A DNA stretch of 64,000 bases, from positions 17,124,501 to 17,188,500 of the forward strand of contig JAGUCH010000002.1 of assembly GCA_019096065.1 (NCBI GenBank), written 5' to 3'. Positions 22,701 through 32,549 of the stretch are shown here, one piece after another. A model generated the notes under the pieces. That model did no database searches. It worked only from the letters and a program-made list of their open reading frames with translations, and was not told the DNA's origin. The stretch comes from Paracyclopina nana (Eukaryota; Arthropoda; Copepoda; Cyclopoida; Cyclopettidae). Made by a program: the position numbers and the translations under genes. Numbering within the stretch: position 1 is the stretch's first letter; each line of letters starts with the position of its first letter.

Positions 22701-25306
22701 ATTTTGACCATGCCTGATGACCCTCTAGGACCTGGACACACTGGCCAACTCATCCTTGGTCTAACATGGAAGGCTGGAGGACAACCTCATTTTGGCTGCA
22801 GATCAGCTGGCTATAGTGAAAAACGAAGATGCCTCCTTTCATGACTTGTGAAATCACCAGCTGCCTCAAAATATTTTGACCATGCCTGATGACCCTCTAG
22901 GACCTGTGCAGACTGGCCAACTCATCCTTGGTCTCACATGGAAGGCTGGAGGACAACCTCATTTTGGCTGCAGATCAGCTGGCTATAGTGAAATACGAAG
23001 TTGCCTCCTTTCATGACTCGTGAAATCACCAGCTGCCTCAAAATATTTTGACCATGCCTGATGACCCTCTAGGACCTGGACACACTGGCCAACTCATCCT
23101 TGGTCTCACATGGAAGGCTGGAGGACAACCTCATTTTGGCTGCAGATCAGCTGGCTATAGTGAAAAACGAAGTTGCCTCCTTTCATGACTCGTGAAATCA
23201 CCAGCTTCCTCAAAATATTTTGACCATGCCTGATGACCCTCTAGGACCTGGACACACTGGCCAACTCATCCTTGGTCTCACATGGAAGGCTGGAGGACAA
23301 CCTCATTTTGGCTGCAGATCAGCTGGCTATAGTGAAATACGAAGATGCCTCCTTTCATGACTTGTGAAATCACCAGCTGCCTCAAAATATTTTGACCATG
23401 CCTGATGTCCCTCTAGAACCTGCGCACACTGGCCAACTCATCCTTGATCTCACATGGAAGGCTGGAGGACAACCTCATTTTGGCTGCAGATCAGCTGGCT
23501 ATAATGAAATACGAAGATGCCTCCTTTCATGACTCGTGAAATCACCAGCTGCCTCAAAATATTTTGACCATGCCTGATGACCCTCTAGGACCTGAGCACA
23601 CTGGCCAACTCATCCTTGATCTCACATGGAAGGCTGGAGGACAACCTCATTTTGGCTGCAGATCAGCTGGCTATAGTGAAAAACGAAGTTGCCTCCTTTC
23701 ATGACTCTTGAAATCACCAGCTGCCTCAAAATATTTTGACCATGCCTGATGACCCTCTAGGACCTGGACACACTGGCCAACTCATCCTTGGTCTCACATG
23801 GAAGGCTGGAGGACAACCTCATTTTGGCTGCAGATCAGCTGGCTATAGTGAAACACGAAGTTGCCTCCTTTCATGACTCGTGAAATCACCAGCTTCCTCA
23901 ACATATTTTGACCATGCCTGATGACCCTCTAGGACCTGTGCACACTGGCCAACTCATCCTTGGTCTCACATGGAAGGCTGGAGGACAACCTCATTTTGGC
24001 TGCAGATCAGCTGGCTATAATGAAATACGAAGATGCCTCCTTTCATGACTCGTAAAATCACCAGCTGCCTCAAAATATTTTGACCATGCCTGATGACCCT
24101 CTAGGACCTGTGCACACTGGCCAACTCATCCTTGGTCTCACATGGAAGGCTGGAGGACAACCTCATTTTGGCTGCAGATCAGCTGGCTATAGTGAAATAC
24201 GAAGATGCCTCCTTTCATGACTTGTGAAATCACCAGCTGCCTCAAAATATTTTGACCATGCCTGATGACCCTCTAGGACCTGGACACACTGGCCAACTCA
24301 TCCTTGGTCTAACATGGAAGGCTGGAGGACAACCTCATTTTGGCTGCAGATCAGCTGGCTATAGTGAAAAACGAAGATGCCTCCTTTCATGACTTGTGAA
24401 ATCACCAGCTGCCTCAAAATATTTTGACCATGCCTGATGACCCTCTAGGACCTGTGCAGACTGGCCAACTCATCCTTGGTCTCACATGGAAGGCTGGAGG
24501 ACAACCTCATTTTGGCTGCAGATCAGCTGGCTATAGTGAAAAACGAAGTTGCCTCCTTTCATGACTCGTGAAATCACCAGCTTCCTCAAAATATTTTGAC
24601 CATGCCTGATGACCCTCTAGGACCTGTGCACACTGGCCAACTCATCCTTGGTCTCACATGGAAGGCTGGAGGACAACCTCATTTTGGCTGCAGATCAGCT
24701 GGCTATAGTGAAATACGAAGATGCCTCCTTTCATGACTTGTGAAATCACCAGCTGCCTCAAAATATTTTGACCATGCCTGATGACCCTCTAGGACCTGTG
24801 CAGACTGGCCAACTCATCCTTGGTCTCACATGGAAGGCTGGAGGACAACCTCATTTTGGCTGCAGATCAGCTGGCTATAGTGAAATACGAAGATGCCTCC
24901 TTTCATGACTTGTGAAATCACCAGCTGCCTCAAAATATTTTGACCATGCCTGATGACCCTCTAGGACCTGTGCAGACTGGCCAACTCATCCTTGGTCTCA
25001 CATGGAAGACTGGAGGACAACCTCATTTTGGCTGCAGATCAGCTGGCTATAGTGAAATACGAAGATGCCTCCTTTCATAACTCGTGAAATCACCAGCTGC
25101 CTCAAAATATTTTGACCATGCCTGATGACCCTCTAGGACCTGTGCAGACTGGCCAACTCATCCTTGGTCTCACATGGAAGACTGGAGGACAACCTCATTT
25201 TGGCTGCAGATCAGCTGGCTATAGTGAAAAACGAAGATGCCTCCTTTCATGACTCGTGAAATCACCAGCTGCCTCAAAATATTTTGACCATGCCTGATGA
25301 CCCTCT
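13712..25306 (+). repeat. 172-bp satellite array, block 2 (68 monomers)
   Basis: 67 consecutive full periods of exactly 172 bases separate the first (13712) and last (25236) unit starts, with no net indel. Variant monomers recur in order, showing higher-order repeats. A monomer with CTCAACATATTTTGACC is at about 17881, 20805 and 23901 (17 and 18 units apart). An ATACAAAGATGCC monomer recurs every 7 or 8 units in the first half. The last unit breaks off into unique sequence (TTCTGGACTGTCC). Confidence 0.97.
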
Positions 25307-25605
25307 AGGTTCTGGACTGTCCTGTCCTGGACTGGCTGTAGAGGAGCTGGCAATAGTGAAAATCGAAGAGTCATTTTGGAGGACTTGTGACCCAGTTGGA
25401 GCTGCACCCAATTGCAAACTCATCCTCAACCTCTCTACAGTGGTTAGAGCCACTAATTGCCTCACACAGAATCAACAAATGTGAACAGAACATTAAGTGC
25501 TTCTGGCTGAACAAACAATCCATAAAATAATTCAAATCATCACAACAATATGTGACTTGTGTTTACTGTGATATGTATTTAAAACATATTTTTTTCTCTT
25601 TTTAG

Positions 25606-25651
25606 ATTCTATTGGATATTAACCCGAAATAATCAATACTAAAGTTTCACT
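25606..25651 (+). promoter_or_regulatory. Conserved splice acceptor and short leader before the Helitron ORF
   Basis: TTTTTTTCTCTTTTTAG|ATTCTA (25605/25606) is matched in copy 2 at 47666/47667. With the donor at 10480 (or 13591) it would splice out the whole satellite array as a leader intron, placing the first ATG 46 bases into the second exon. Confidence 0.55.
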
Positions 25652-26473
25652 ATGTCTAAAAAGGATTTTCCTGATAAAGACTTTAAAAACAAGGATTTTT
25701 CATCATTTGTTAATCAAATGTCTAATCAACAGCTAAAGATAATTAGAAATATCCTGAAAAGAAACACAGTTTTTTCATCAACTAAAGATAAAAAATTTGT
25801 GCTTAAACATTACATTAAAGAGTTTGACAACCCTCTGGCTGAATTGAAAGCTCATTTGGAGCAATCAATTGAAAATTGTCATATAGAGCCTGGAGAGCTA
25901 TCTCCTTTGGAAGAGTGCATAGGCAAAAAGTCAAACACTCACATAACGCAACCGAAAGACCTCTTGACCTCAAAAACTAGATTCAATGCCAAGAGAGACA
26001 GACAATTATTAATCTCTCATTATTGTACATTTGACAACCCTCTGGCTGAATTGAAAGCTCATTTGCAGCAGTCAATTGAAAATCGGCATACAGAGCCAGT
26101 TGAGATCTCTTATTTGGAAGATTTCATTGGCAAATTGTCAAATATACAAATTATTCTCATCAAGCAAGCATTGAAAAGAACAACACAATTTCGCTCCACA
26201 AGAGATAAAAAATTTCTGTTGGATCATTTTATCCTGCTTGAAAACCCATTAGCTGAATTGAAGGCTCTTCTGAGTAATTCAATTGAAAAGCTAAATAATG
26301 AGAGTGATGAAATTGGAAATTTTGAGGCATTTGTCCAAAATCTACCAGCTAACAACATCAGAGAATTGAGGAGTTTTCTGAATAGGAATACAAAATTTGA
26401 CTGTGCCAAAGATAAAAAGTTCCTGATCAAGCACTATCAAAAATTTCTCCTTTCTCTCCATTGGTCAAGTTAA
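25652..26473 (+). CDS. Helitron ORF, N-terminal 69-residue repeat modules (four)
   Basis: Starts ATGTCTAAAAAGGATTTT, the first ATG after the conserved acceptor, and is shared with copy 2. The protein is made of four modules of about 69 residues. Each has the pattern LEDFIGKxSN...LK(R/S)xTxFxxxRDKxFLxxHY, then xxFDNPLAELKAHLEQSIEN and a short acidic linker. Modules look alpha-helical and highly charged; I do not recognise the fold. The frame ends at TGA/TAA near 26471, but the next module sequence (KLKEDMASSF) continues in the -1 frame. The same break exists in copy 2, so the true product probably runs on into the USP region. Copy 2 has six modules. Confidence 0.72.
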   Translation: MSKKDFPDKDFKNKDFSSFVNQMSNQQLKIIRNILKRNTVFSSTKDKKFVLKHYIKEFDNPLAELKAHLEQSIENCHIEPGELSPLEECIGKKSNTHITQPKDLLTSKTRFNAKRDRQLLISHYCTFDNPLAELKAHLQQSIENRHTEPVEISYLEDFIGKLSNIQIILIKQALKRTTQFRSTRDKKFLLDHFILLENPLAELKALLSNSIEKLNNESDEIGNFEAFVQNLPANNIRELRSFLNRNTKFDCAKDKKFLIKHYQKFLLSLHWSS

Positions 26474-27404
26474 AGGAGGATATGGCAAGTTCTTTTGAAT
26501 TCAAGGGAGCAGTGCTAGAAAATCCTCCAGGGGCAAATCTCTGTTTCCTCAATGGAACACTGAATGCCCTCTTGGCATGCAAAAGATTCAGCAAATTGCC
26601 AGAGAGCCAAGTGACAGTCCTCTGTCAAAATTCTTGTGCAAAATGTTGAATCCATCAGGACAATTAAATGCAAGGCTGATCAGGAATTGGATCGCATCTT
26701 TTGCTCCAGCATTTGCTGGTTCAGAACAAATGGATCCTTCAGAGCTTTTGGTATCTTTGATTCCTCAGTTTCCAGCTTTGGAAGAATTAACCAAACTCAA
26801 AATCCTGACAAATTTTCACTGTTCAGAGTGCTTAAACATCAATTGTTCCACGACAGATGTTATGTCATTCTTGAGTGAGTCCTTGCAAGGCAAATCTGTC
26901 AGTGACATTTTTGAAAAAAACAGGCATGGCATTTTGGATGAGTACAATTGCCAATTGTGCAATTGCACCACAAGACATCATCTGGAGGAAGAATTTTCTG
27001 ATATTCCAGAATTGTTGATAGTCTGCCTGAAAAGATTCGATTTTGATGGGAACAAGAGAAATGATCCTGTTTACCCATCCAGTTGCCTGAGGATTGCTAA
27101 TGCCAAGTTAGTTCTAAGGGCTGTTATTGAGCACCATGGTTTGACCACTGGATCAGGTCACATCACTACTTCAATTCCTTCCTTAAGTGGTTGGATAAAG
27201 TGTGATGACATGTGTGTTCAGCAATCTTCCATGCCTATGCAAGGCTACATTTTCTTCTATGAGAAAGTGGGTTCTGATGAGGCTCACAATCCTCCAGATC
27301 TTGCTCAAGCTGAAATTCCAACTAGGCAAAGGAAAAGCTCTAAAAAGTTGTCAAAGAGGATGTGGTCAATTTTGATCTTGATGACTTACATGCCAAAGAG
27401 TTGA
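26464..27404 (+). CDS. Helitron ORF, ubiquitin-specific-protease (C19-type) domain
   Basis: The Cys box PPGANLCFLNGTLNALLAC (26530-26580) matches USP G-N-x-C-F-x-N-x-x-L. A zinc-binding pair HCSEC...YNCQLC is present. A later strand LLIVCLKRFDFDGNKRNDPV is typical of USPs, and the His/Asp boxes TGSGHIT...SGWIKCDDMCV (near 27150-27215) and GYIFFYEK complete the fold. All three catalytic residues are therefore in place, so an active deubiquitinase is plausible. The reading frame is broken at about 26590-26605 and again near 27349 (one base short in CTCTAAAAAG compared with copy 2). The cysteine protease usually described in Helentrons is OTU-type, which this is not. Confidence 0.72.
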
Positions 27405-27981
27405 TGCCCTGGCAGCCATCTCTAAAGGTGAAAAGTTTGTAGATCTTTTGAAGACAATCCAATCATAAAGGCTGGGCTGAAAATGCATGCTGAGCTGAAA
27501 AGCTGGCAGCCAGAAAGGCCATGTGATGTCTGCAAAGAGTCTTGGTTTGATACCAATATTAAGCTCTCCAAGGGACTTTACATGTGTGAAAGGTGCAGGA
27601 AAGAGTCCTATAAGGAAAAATCAGTGCTTACCTTTTCGGAAGCCAATGACATGATTCCTGGTCCAATTCCTGACTGCTTGAGAGATCTCAACTTTGTTGA
27701 GGAATCAAGCATCAAGCTCATAAAGCCATTTTTGCGCATTTACAAAAGACAAGGTGGAGGAATAGGCTGCAAAGGCCACTGCATCAGTTTTTCACAAAAT
27801 GTGACTGAGTTTGCAAAAACTCTGCCCTGGGAATTGATGAGCTACCCATAATCATCCTTCAAAAGGCTGGTGATGTGAGCTCTAAAAAGTTCAAAGCAGA
27901 TGCAAAAAAATTCGAGTTGCTCTTGAGTGGCTGAAGCAAAATAACCCAGATTATTGCAACATCTCAATCAATGAGGAAAAG
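27405..27981 (+). CDS. Helitron ORF, zinc-ribbon and DUF6570-like linker to Rep
   Basis: The segment reads KMHAELKSWQPERPCDVCKE...GLYMCERCRKE (two CxxC pairs), then MIPGPIPDCLRDLNFVEESS...FLRIYKRQGGGIGCKGHCIS and FAKTLP. This is the conserved region (DUF6570) that precedes the Rep domain in Helitron transposases. It then continues IIILQKAGDVSSKKFKADAK and ALEWLKQNNPDYCNISINEE into the large ORF. Frames change at about 27390-27410, 27446-27449 (T-run one shorter than copy 2), 27825-27835 and the A-run at 27904-27910. In each case one base is missing. Confidence 0.72.
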
Positions 27982-30900
27982 TTGTCACAATATGAATCTG
28001 GAATAATTGAAAATGTCAACACCCTCAATGCCAATGAGGTACTTGTTGAGGAAACCAATTACACTCCAGTATTAAATGAGGACCGAGCTCTTCTGGAGGC
28101 AATCAATTCCTGGCATGATAATGACTTTGACCTACCTAGGCCTACTTCAACTGTAAATGAGTCAATTGAACATGAGAAAGTTGAAACATATGTCAAGTCT
28201 GCACTAAGCGAAATTGAGAAAAATGGCAAAAAGGAATTTCACTGGGTTGACACTGGTGATAAGCCTGAATGTGAATACCTTCCTGGATTTTTCACAAAGG
28301 CGTTTCCTAGGCTGTTTCCAGATGGCAAAGGAGATATCACAAGGCCAGTTCTTGGGAAAACTCCACCAATGACCAATTGGATCCAGCACCTCCTCAGATG
28401 TGACAGGAGATTTGCCAATGATCCATTATTCTTATTAATGGCTGTCAACATGCTGCAAAAACACAAAGCACTCACATTTGGCAATTTGTACTGCCAAAGA
28501 GTCTTAAGTGACATCACTGTGCAGCAGCTGAAGGAGAAACTGAAAGAAAATGATACATCAGTGTTGAAAAGTCTTTACTGTTTTTCCAATGCTATCAAAG
28601 GTAGCCAGCAGTTTTTCAGCCAACACATATCAAAAAGCTATAGCTTTCTCAGGGATATGAAAATCTCAAGTCAAGGCCAAGAAATGTTCAACTTGTTTCT
28701 GACATTTAGTGCTGCTGACATTCACTGGAGCTCGCTCCATGAATTGATACCAGGCCATGATGCCTATCTAGGCAAAACTGTAGTCAAAGACTTGAAACAA
28801 ATTCCTGACTCATCTGACCCCAATGATTTCATTGATGAGCCAACTGACTATGCTTTGCGCACAAAAGCTATCAATGAAAATGTTGACATTGTCAATGCTT
28901 ATTTCCAAAAGAGAATTGAGCTTTTCTGGAAGCATGTTCTAAAGCCAATTTTTGGCGGCAAAGAATACATACAAAGGTATGAGTTCCAGCATCGGGGTGC
29001 CATTCATTGTCATATGGTGATGTCGTGTGATTCTGGTCCATCTTGTGATGACTTAGATAATGCACTTGAGGCCTTGCCCAAAATCAAAGATGATATGACT
29101 GAGGAAAAAAAGTTGAAGGCAAAAGAGGACATTGAGATTATTCTCAAGGCTAGGAGAAAAATGGTTGACTTTACCTCTCTCCATGCTGGTATTAAGGCTG
29201 TTCATCCAGAGCTGAACCCAGTTCAATGGCCAAGCCCTTTTGGGCAAAATGTCAGCAAGCCAAAGTCAAATGTGCTCAGAGAAGACTTTTCTTCTATTGC
29301 CAATGACAAAAATGCTCTATATGACATGTACACTCGGCTGGTAAACAGAGTATTACTACACCACTGTAGAATGTTCAGTTGCCAGGATGTCAAAAGAGCC
29401 AAAACTGTCACTTTCAAGGACAAGGACGGCGTACTGCGTAAAAAAAGAGAGTTCCCATGCCGCTTTAATTTTCCAGAGAAAATCTTTGGGTTTTCAACCT
29501 CTGAGTTTAAGCATGGAGGACTTGAAAAGGTCACAATGCAGCAGGGTGGTCACTCTGATGAGAGCATAAATCCTACTATCAAGGGGGCAGCCTATGTTGA
29601 TACAGATTTAAAGCATCTCAGAAATCACCCAAACATTGTTTGTCACATTCCAGAAATTGCTCTTCTTCATGGAGCAAACATTGACAACAAAGAGATCAAA
29701 AGCTTTGCTCAACTGCAGCGCTACTTGATGAAATATGTTATGAAGCCTGAAACTTCATCGGACATGTTTTCAAATCTTGCATGCACAGTGGCTCAAAAGC
29801 TGAAAGATGGCGAGACTCTGAAGAGTGCTGCTCAAAAGATCCTTCTTAAAAGCATAGGTGAACGTGACATGAGCCTTAATGAGTGCGCTCTGATAGCTCA
29901 AAACTTACCCTATGTGATTTATAGCAAAAGGCCTCGGCCAGCTAATTTGAAGGGGTCAAAAAAAGTTAAAATGACAGTTGCATCAGATGATGATGAAATT
30001 GCTGAGGATGACTGGGCTCAAGCCTATTGGAGCAGGGATAAACATCCTGGCTATCACAAACTTTGTGATGACTACCCTGATGAATTTTCCTACTCCAAGC
30101 ATCCCAAAGACATTTCGCTAAGAGAGTTTATGAACAACTTCTCCAAAAGTTGGAAATATTCTCCAAATGCAAATGTCTTTCCTTACTTTATACCAACCTA
30201 CAGATATGTTGTTCAAAAAAGCAAGCCCAATTATCAGGAGTTTTGCAAAAATCTGTTGCTCCAGGACAAGCCTGGATGCTATTTGGACAATGTGGGCACT
30301 CAGTTTGAGTCATGTTCTGAGGAACTCAAAGACTTTGTTGAGAATAGTCCATTTTGTCCAAGGTTGGTGAAGGAGGAGTATCAAGAGAGTCAATTTGAAA
30401 TTAAAGAGCCAGAAAAAGACAAGCCTAAAAAACCCATTGAGGGGAATGCGCTTGATGAGCTTTACATTGAAAATCCATCCAAGGTCTCTAATGCTCCCAG
30501 AGATGACTGGATGGAATTATGTGCTCATGATAATGACAAATATGATGCTGGCCCTGATGAGCATGCTGAAAATCCAGATTGTCCTCTTGAGGATGAAATT
30601 CTGGATGACAATGGCTACAATTGGTATTCTGATGCCAAGGAGCTTGGAATGACTCTTGCTTCATTCAAAGAGATCACAAAGTGGCTGGACTTTCAAAAGA
30701 AGTCCTTTAAACTGCCAAATTTTGATCATGTCAATTTTGACACATCTCTGCTGAATAGCAAACAAAAAATGGCCTATGATTTCATGACTGCATGGGTGAT
30801 CAAAAAAGTTGAAAATCCAGACAAAACTCCACCAGTGTTCTTGAACATTTCAGGCAGGGCTGGATGTGGCAAAAGCTTTTGGCTGAATTGTCTTGCACAG

Positions 30901-32217
30901 TTCATCAGAAGTCATGCTGGCAACAATTTTTTGAAGATCTGTGCTCCTACTGCATCAGCAGCATTCTTGGTGAATGGGTCAACCATACACAGCTTACTCA
31001 AGCTTGATATCATCAAGAACACCAGAGCAGAGATCAGCCCCTTGACTGGTGACACGCTGAAAAACATGCAAGATGATTTCAAAGATGTCCAACTTTTGGT
31101 CATTGATGAAAAGTCAATGCTTGGTCTTCATATGTTGTACTGTATTCACTCTAGGCTGAAAGAGCTTAAGGGCAAAAGTCTTAATGCTGAGTCTGGACCT
31201 GCCTTTGGTGGGGTCTCCATTGTGCTCATGGGTGACTTTGCTCAGCTGCCTAGCGTTGGCGACAATGCTCTATACACAAACACAACAAAAAACTTGCCTC
31301 ATGTTCAAATCATGGGCAAAACTCTGTTCAATCAGTTCTCACAGACAATCATTTTTGATCAGATCATGAGACAGCAGGGTGATGATCAGCTGAAATTCAG
31401 GCAATGTCTTGATAGCTTGGCTTCGGGATCATTCACTATTGCAGATTGGGAGTTTCTTAAGCAGAGAGAGTTGTACAATGAAACTATGTTTACTCATGAG
31501 CAAAGACAAGACTTCCTCTTGAATGGCATTTTGCTGTGTGCTCTCAGAGATGACATGACTAACTACAACTCAATGAGAATCAAAGCCATTGGCACTCCAG
31601 TTGCCAGCATAGCCAGTGAAAATAACTGTGCTGAGGCCGCCAAGGCAAATTCAATCAAGGCTCAAGGTTTGCCCTCTCAAATCTCAATAGCCAATAAATG
31701 TCAAGTCATTTTGACAACAAACACATGGAAGGAGGCTGGGCTCACCAATGGTGCCAGAGGTGAAGTCAAATTCATCCTCTACACTAGAGGGAAAAAGCCA
31801 AGTTCTCTGCCAGCAGCTGTTATCGTTCAATTTGACCAATACAATGGGCCAAGCTATTGTGATGACATCCCTCGATGTGTGCCAATTGTGCCCATCACAA
31901 AGACTTGGTACAGCAACAAGCAGTTGTGCACAAGGGTCATGGTTCCTTTGGAGCCAGCTTATGCAATGACCATTCACAAAAGCCAAGGAAGGACTCTGGA
32001 TAAAGTGATCTTGAACATTAGCAAAAGTGAGTTTGCCAACGGTCTAGCTTACACTGCTATAAGCAGGGCAAAAAGGATAGAAGACTTGGCTTTCAATCCT
32101 ATGCCTAATTGCATCAGGTTCACTAATATTTACAGAGCAAAGATTTTCAAGGATAGGAGATTGCAAGATACAAAAGAGAAAATCAATGATGAACAATTTC
32201 AAGCTGATCAACTATAG
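27982..32217 (+). CDS. Helitron Rep/helicase transposase (Y2 HUH Rep plus Pif1-type helicase)
   Basis: An uninterrupted 1,411-codon frame that is really the C-terminal part of the longer ORF; it has no ATG start, and TTG-TCA continues from upstream residues. The Rep domain (Helitron_like_N) has the two-His motif EFQHRGAIHCHMV at about residues 334-346 and the paired-tyrosine motif YLMKYVMK at 581-588. These nick DNA and hold the covalent 5' link in rolling-circle transposition. The helicase has Walker A GRAGCGKS (958-965), Walker B LLVIDEKSM (about 1038-1046), GDFAQLPSVGD, and the late motifs AYAMTIHKSQGRTLDKV and LAYTAISRAKR. All catalytic residues are present, so this copy could be active. 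It differs from copy 2 by only about eight residues over the first ~1,090. Confidence 0.95.
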   Translation: MSQYESGIIENVNTLNANEVLVEETNYTPVLNEDRALLEAINSWHDNDFDLPRPTSTVNESIEHEKVETYVKSALSEIEKNGKKEFHWVDTGDKPECEYLPGFFTKAFPRLFPDGKGDITRPVLGKTPPMTNWIQHLLRCDRRFANDPLFLLMAVNMLQKHKALTFGNLYCQRVLSDITVQQLKEKLKENDTSVLKSLYCFSNAIKGSQQFFSQHISKSYSFLRDMKISSQGQEMFNLFLTFSAADIHWSSLHELIPGHDAYLGKTVVKDLKQIPDSSDPNDFIDEPTDYALRTKAINENVDIVNAYFQKRIELFWKHVLKPIFGGKEYIQRYEFQHRGAIHCHMVMSCDSGPSCDDLDNALEALPKIKDDMTEEKKLKAKEDIEIILKARRKMVDFTSLHAGIKAVHPELNPVQWPSPFGQNVSKPKSNVLREDFSSIANDKNALYDMYTRLVNRVLLHHCRMFSCQDVKRAKTVTFKDKDGVLRKKREFPCRFNFPEKIFGFSTSEFKHGGLEKVTMQQGGHSDESINPTIKGAAYVDTDLKHLRNHPNIVCHIPEIALLHGANIDNKEIKSFAQLQRYLMKYVMKPETSSDMFSNLACTVAQKLKDGETLKSAAQKILLKSIGERDMSLNECALIAQNLPYVIYSKRPRPANLKGSKKVKMTVASDDDEIAEDDWAQAYWSRDKHPGYHKLCDDYPDEFSYSKHPKDISLREFMNNFSKSWKYSPNANVFPYFIPTYRYVVQKSKPNYQEFCKNLLLQDKPGCYLDNVGTQFESCSEELKDFVENSPFCPRLVKEEYQESQFEIKEPEKDKPKKPIEGNALDELYIENPSKVSNAPRDDWMELCAHDNDKYDAGPDEHAENPDCPLEDEILDDNGYNWYSDAKELGMTLASFKEITKWLDFQKKSFKLPNFDHVNFDTSLLNSKQKMAYDFMTAWVIKKVENPDKTPPVFLNISGRAGCGKSFWLNCLAQFIRSHAGNNFLKICAPTASAAFLVNGSTIHSLLKLDIIKNTRAEISPLTGDTLKNMQDDFKDVQLLVIDEKSMLGLHMLYCIHSRLKELKGKSLNAESGPAFGGVSIVLMGDFAQLPSVGDNALYTNTTKNLPHVQIMGKTLFNQFSQTIIFDQIMRQQGDDQLKFRQCLDSLASGSFTIADWEFLKQRELYNETMFTHEQRQDFLLNGILLCALRDDMTNYNSMRIKAIGTPVASIASENNCAEAAKANSIKAQGLPSQISIANKCQVILTTNTWKEAGLTNGARGEVKFILYTRGKKPSSLPAAVIVQFDQYNGPSYCDDIPRCVPIVPITKTWYSNKQLCTRVMVPLEPAYAMTIHKSQGRTLDKVILNISKSEFANGLAYTAISRAKRIEDLAFNPMPNCIRFTNIYRAKIFKDRRLQDTKEKINDEQFQADQL

Positions 32218-32549
32218 ATTTATTCATACAATCTTCCAAGCTACAAGCAAAAAAAAAAAAAAATACCCACTAGTATGGATGAGGCCTTGTCGCGGCCTAG
32301 TGGCTTCTTTACAAACATCATCCACCTTTTTGGTTCATTCTGAACATTCTTGAACTAATTTTTAATGCACATGGCAATGACTTTTTGAGCTACTGTCCCA
32401 TGGAAAATAAACCCAATTTTTTGTGATAAACTAGCCAAAATTCACCGGGTCATCTGGATTAACTTGTGAGAAGTTGTGAGAAGACGAAGATGAAGAAGCT
32501 TAATAAAAATAGACAAAAACTACTGAAATTATTTTTGTTTGCCATTTTA
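32218..32549 (+). terminator. Gap between convergent Helitron genes: hairpin and poly(A) signal
   Basis: After the transposase stop comes an A13-14 run, then a two-part hairpin at 32267-32303 (outer arms CCACT/AGTGG, inner arms AGGCC/GGCCT, loop TTGTCGC). AATAAA is at 32406-32411. The hairpin is kept in copy 2 (54740-54776); the AATAAA is not. Confidence 0.55.

Noticed and set aside
10601-25306. Possible CRISPR-like array
   Set aside because: There are no spacers; the whole 172-bp unit repeats, and the context is eukaryotic. It is a satellite.
26464-27404. OTU-type protease, as in described Helentrons
   Set aside because: The order and form of the motifs (N-x-C-F-x-N, CxxC pairs, GSGH, W-x-x-x-D-D) match USP, not OTU (D-G-x-C).
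26430-27910. Programmed -1 frameshifting to join the Helitron ORFs
   Set aside because: No good slippery heptamers are seen at the breaks, there would have to be five or more sites, and each is explained by one missing base, often in a homopolymer.
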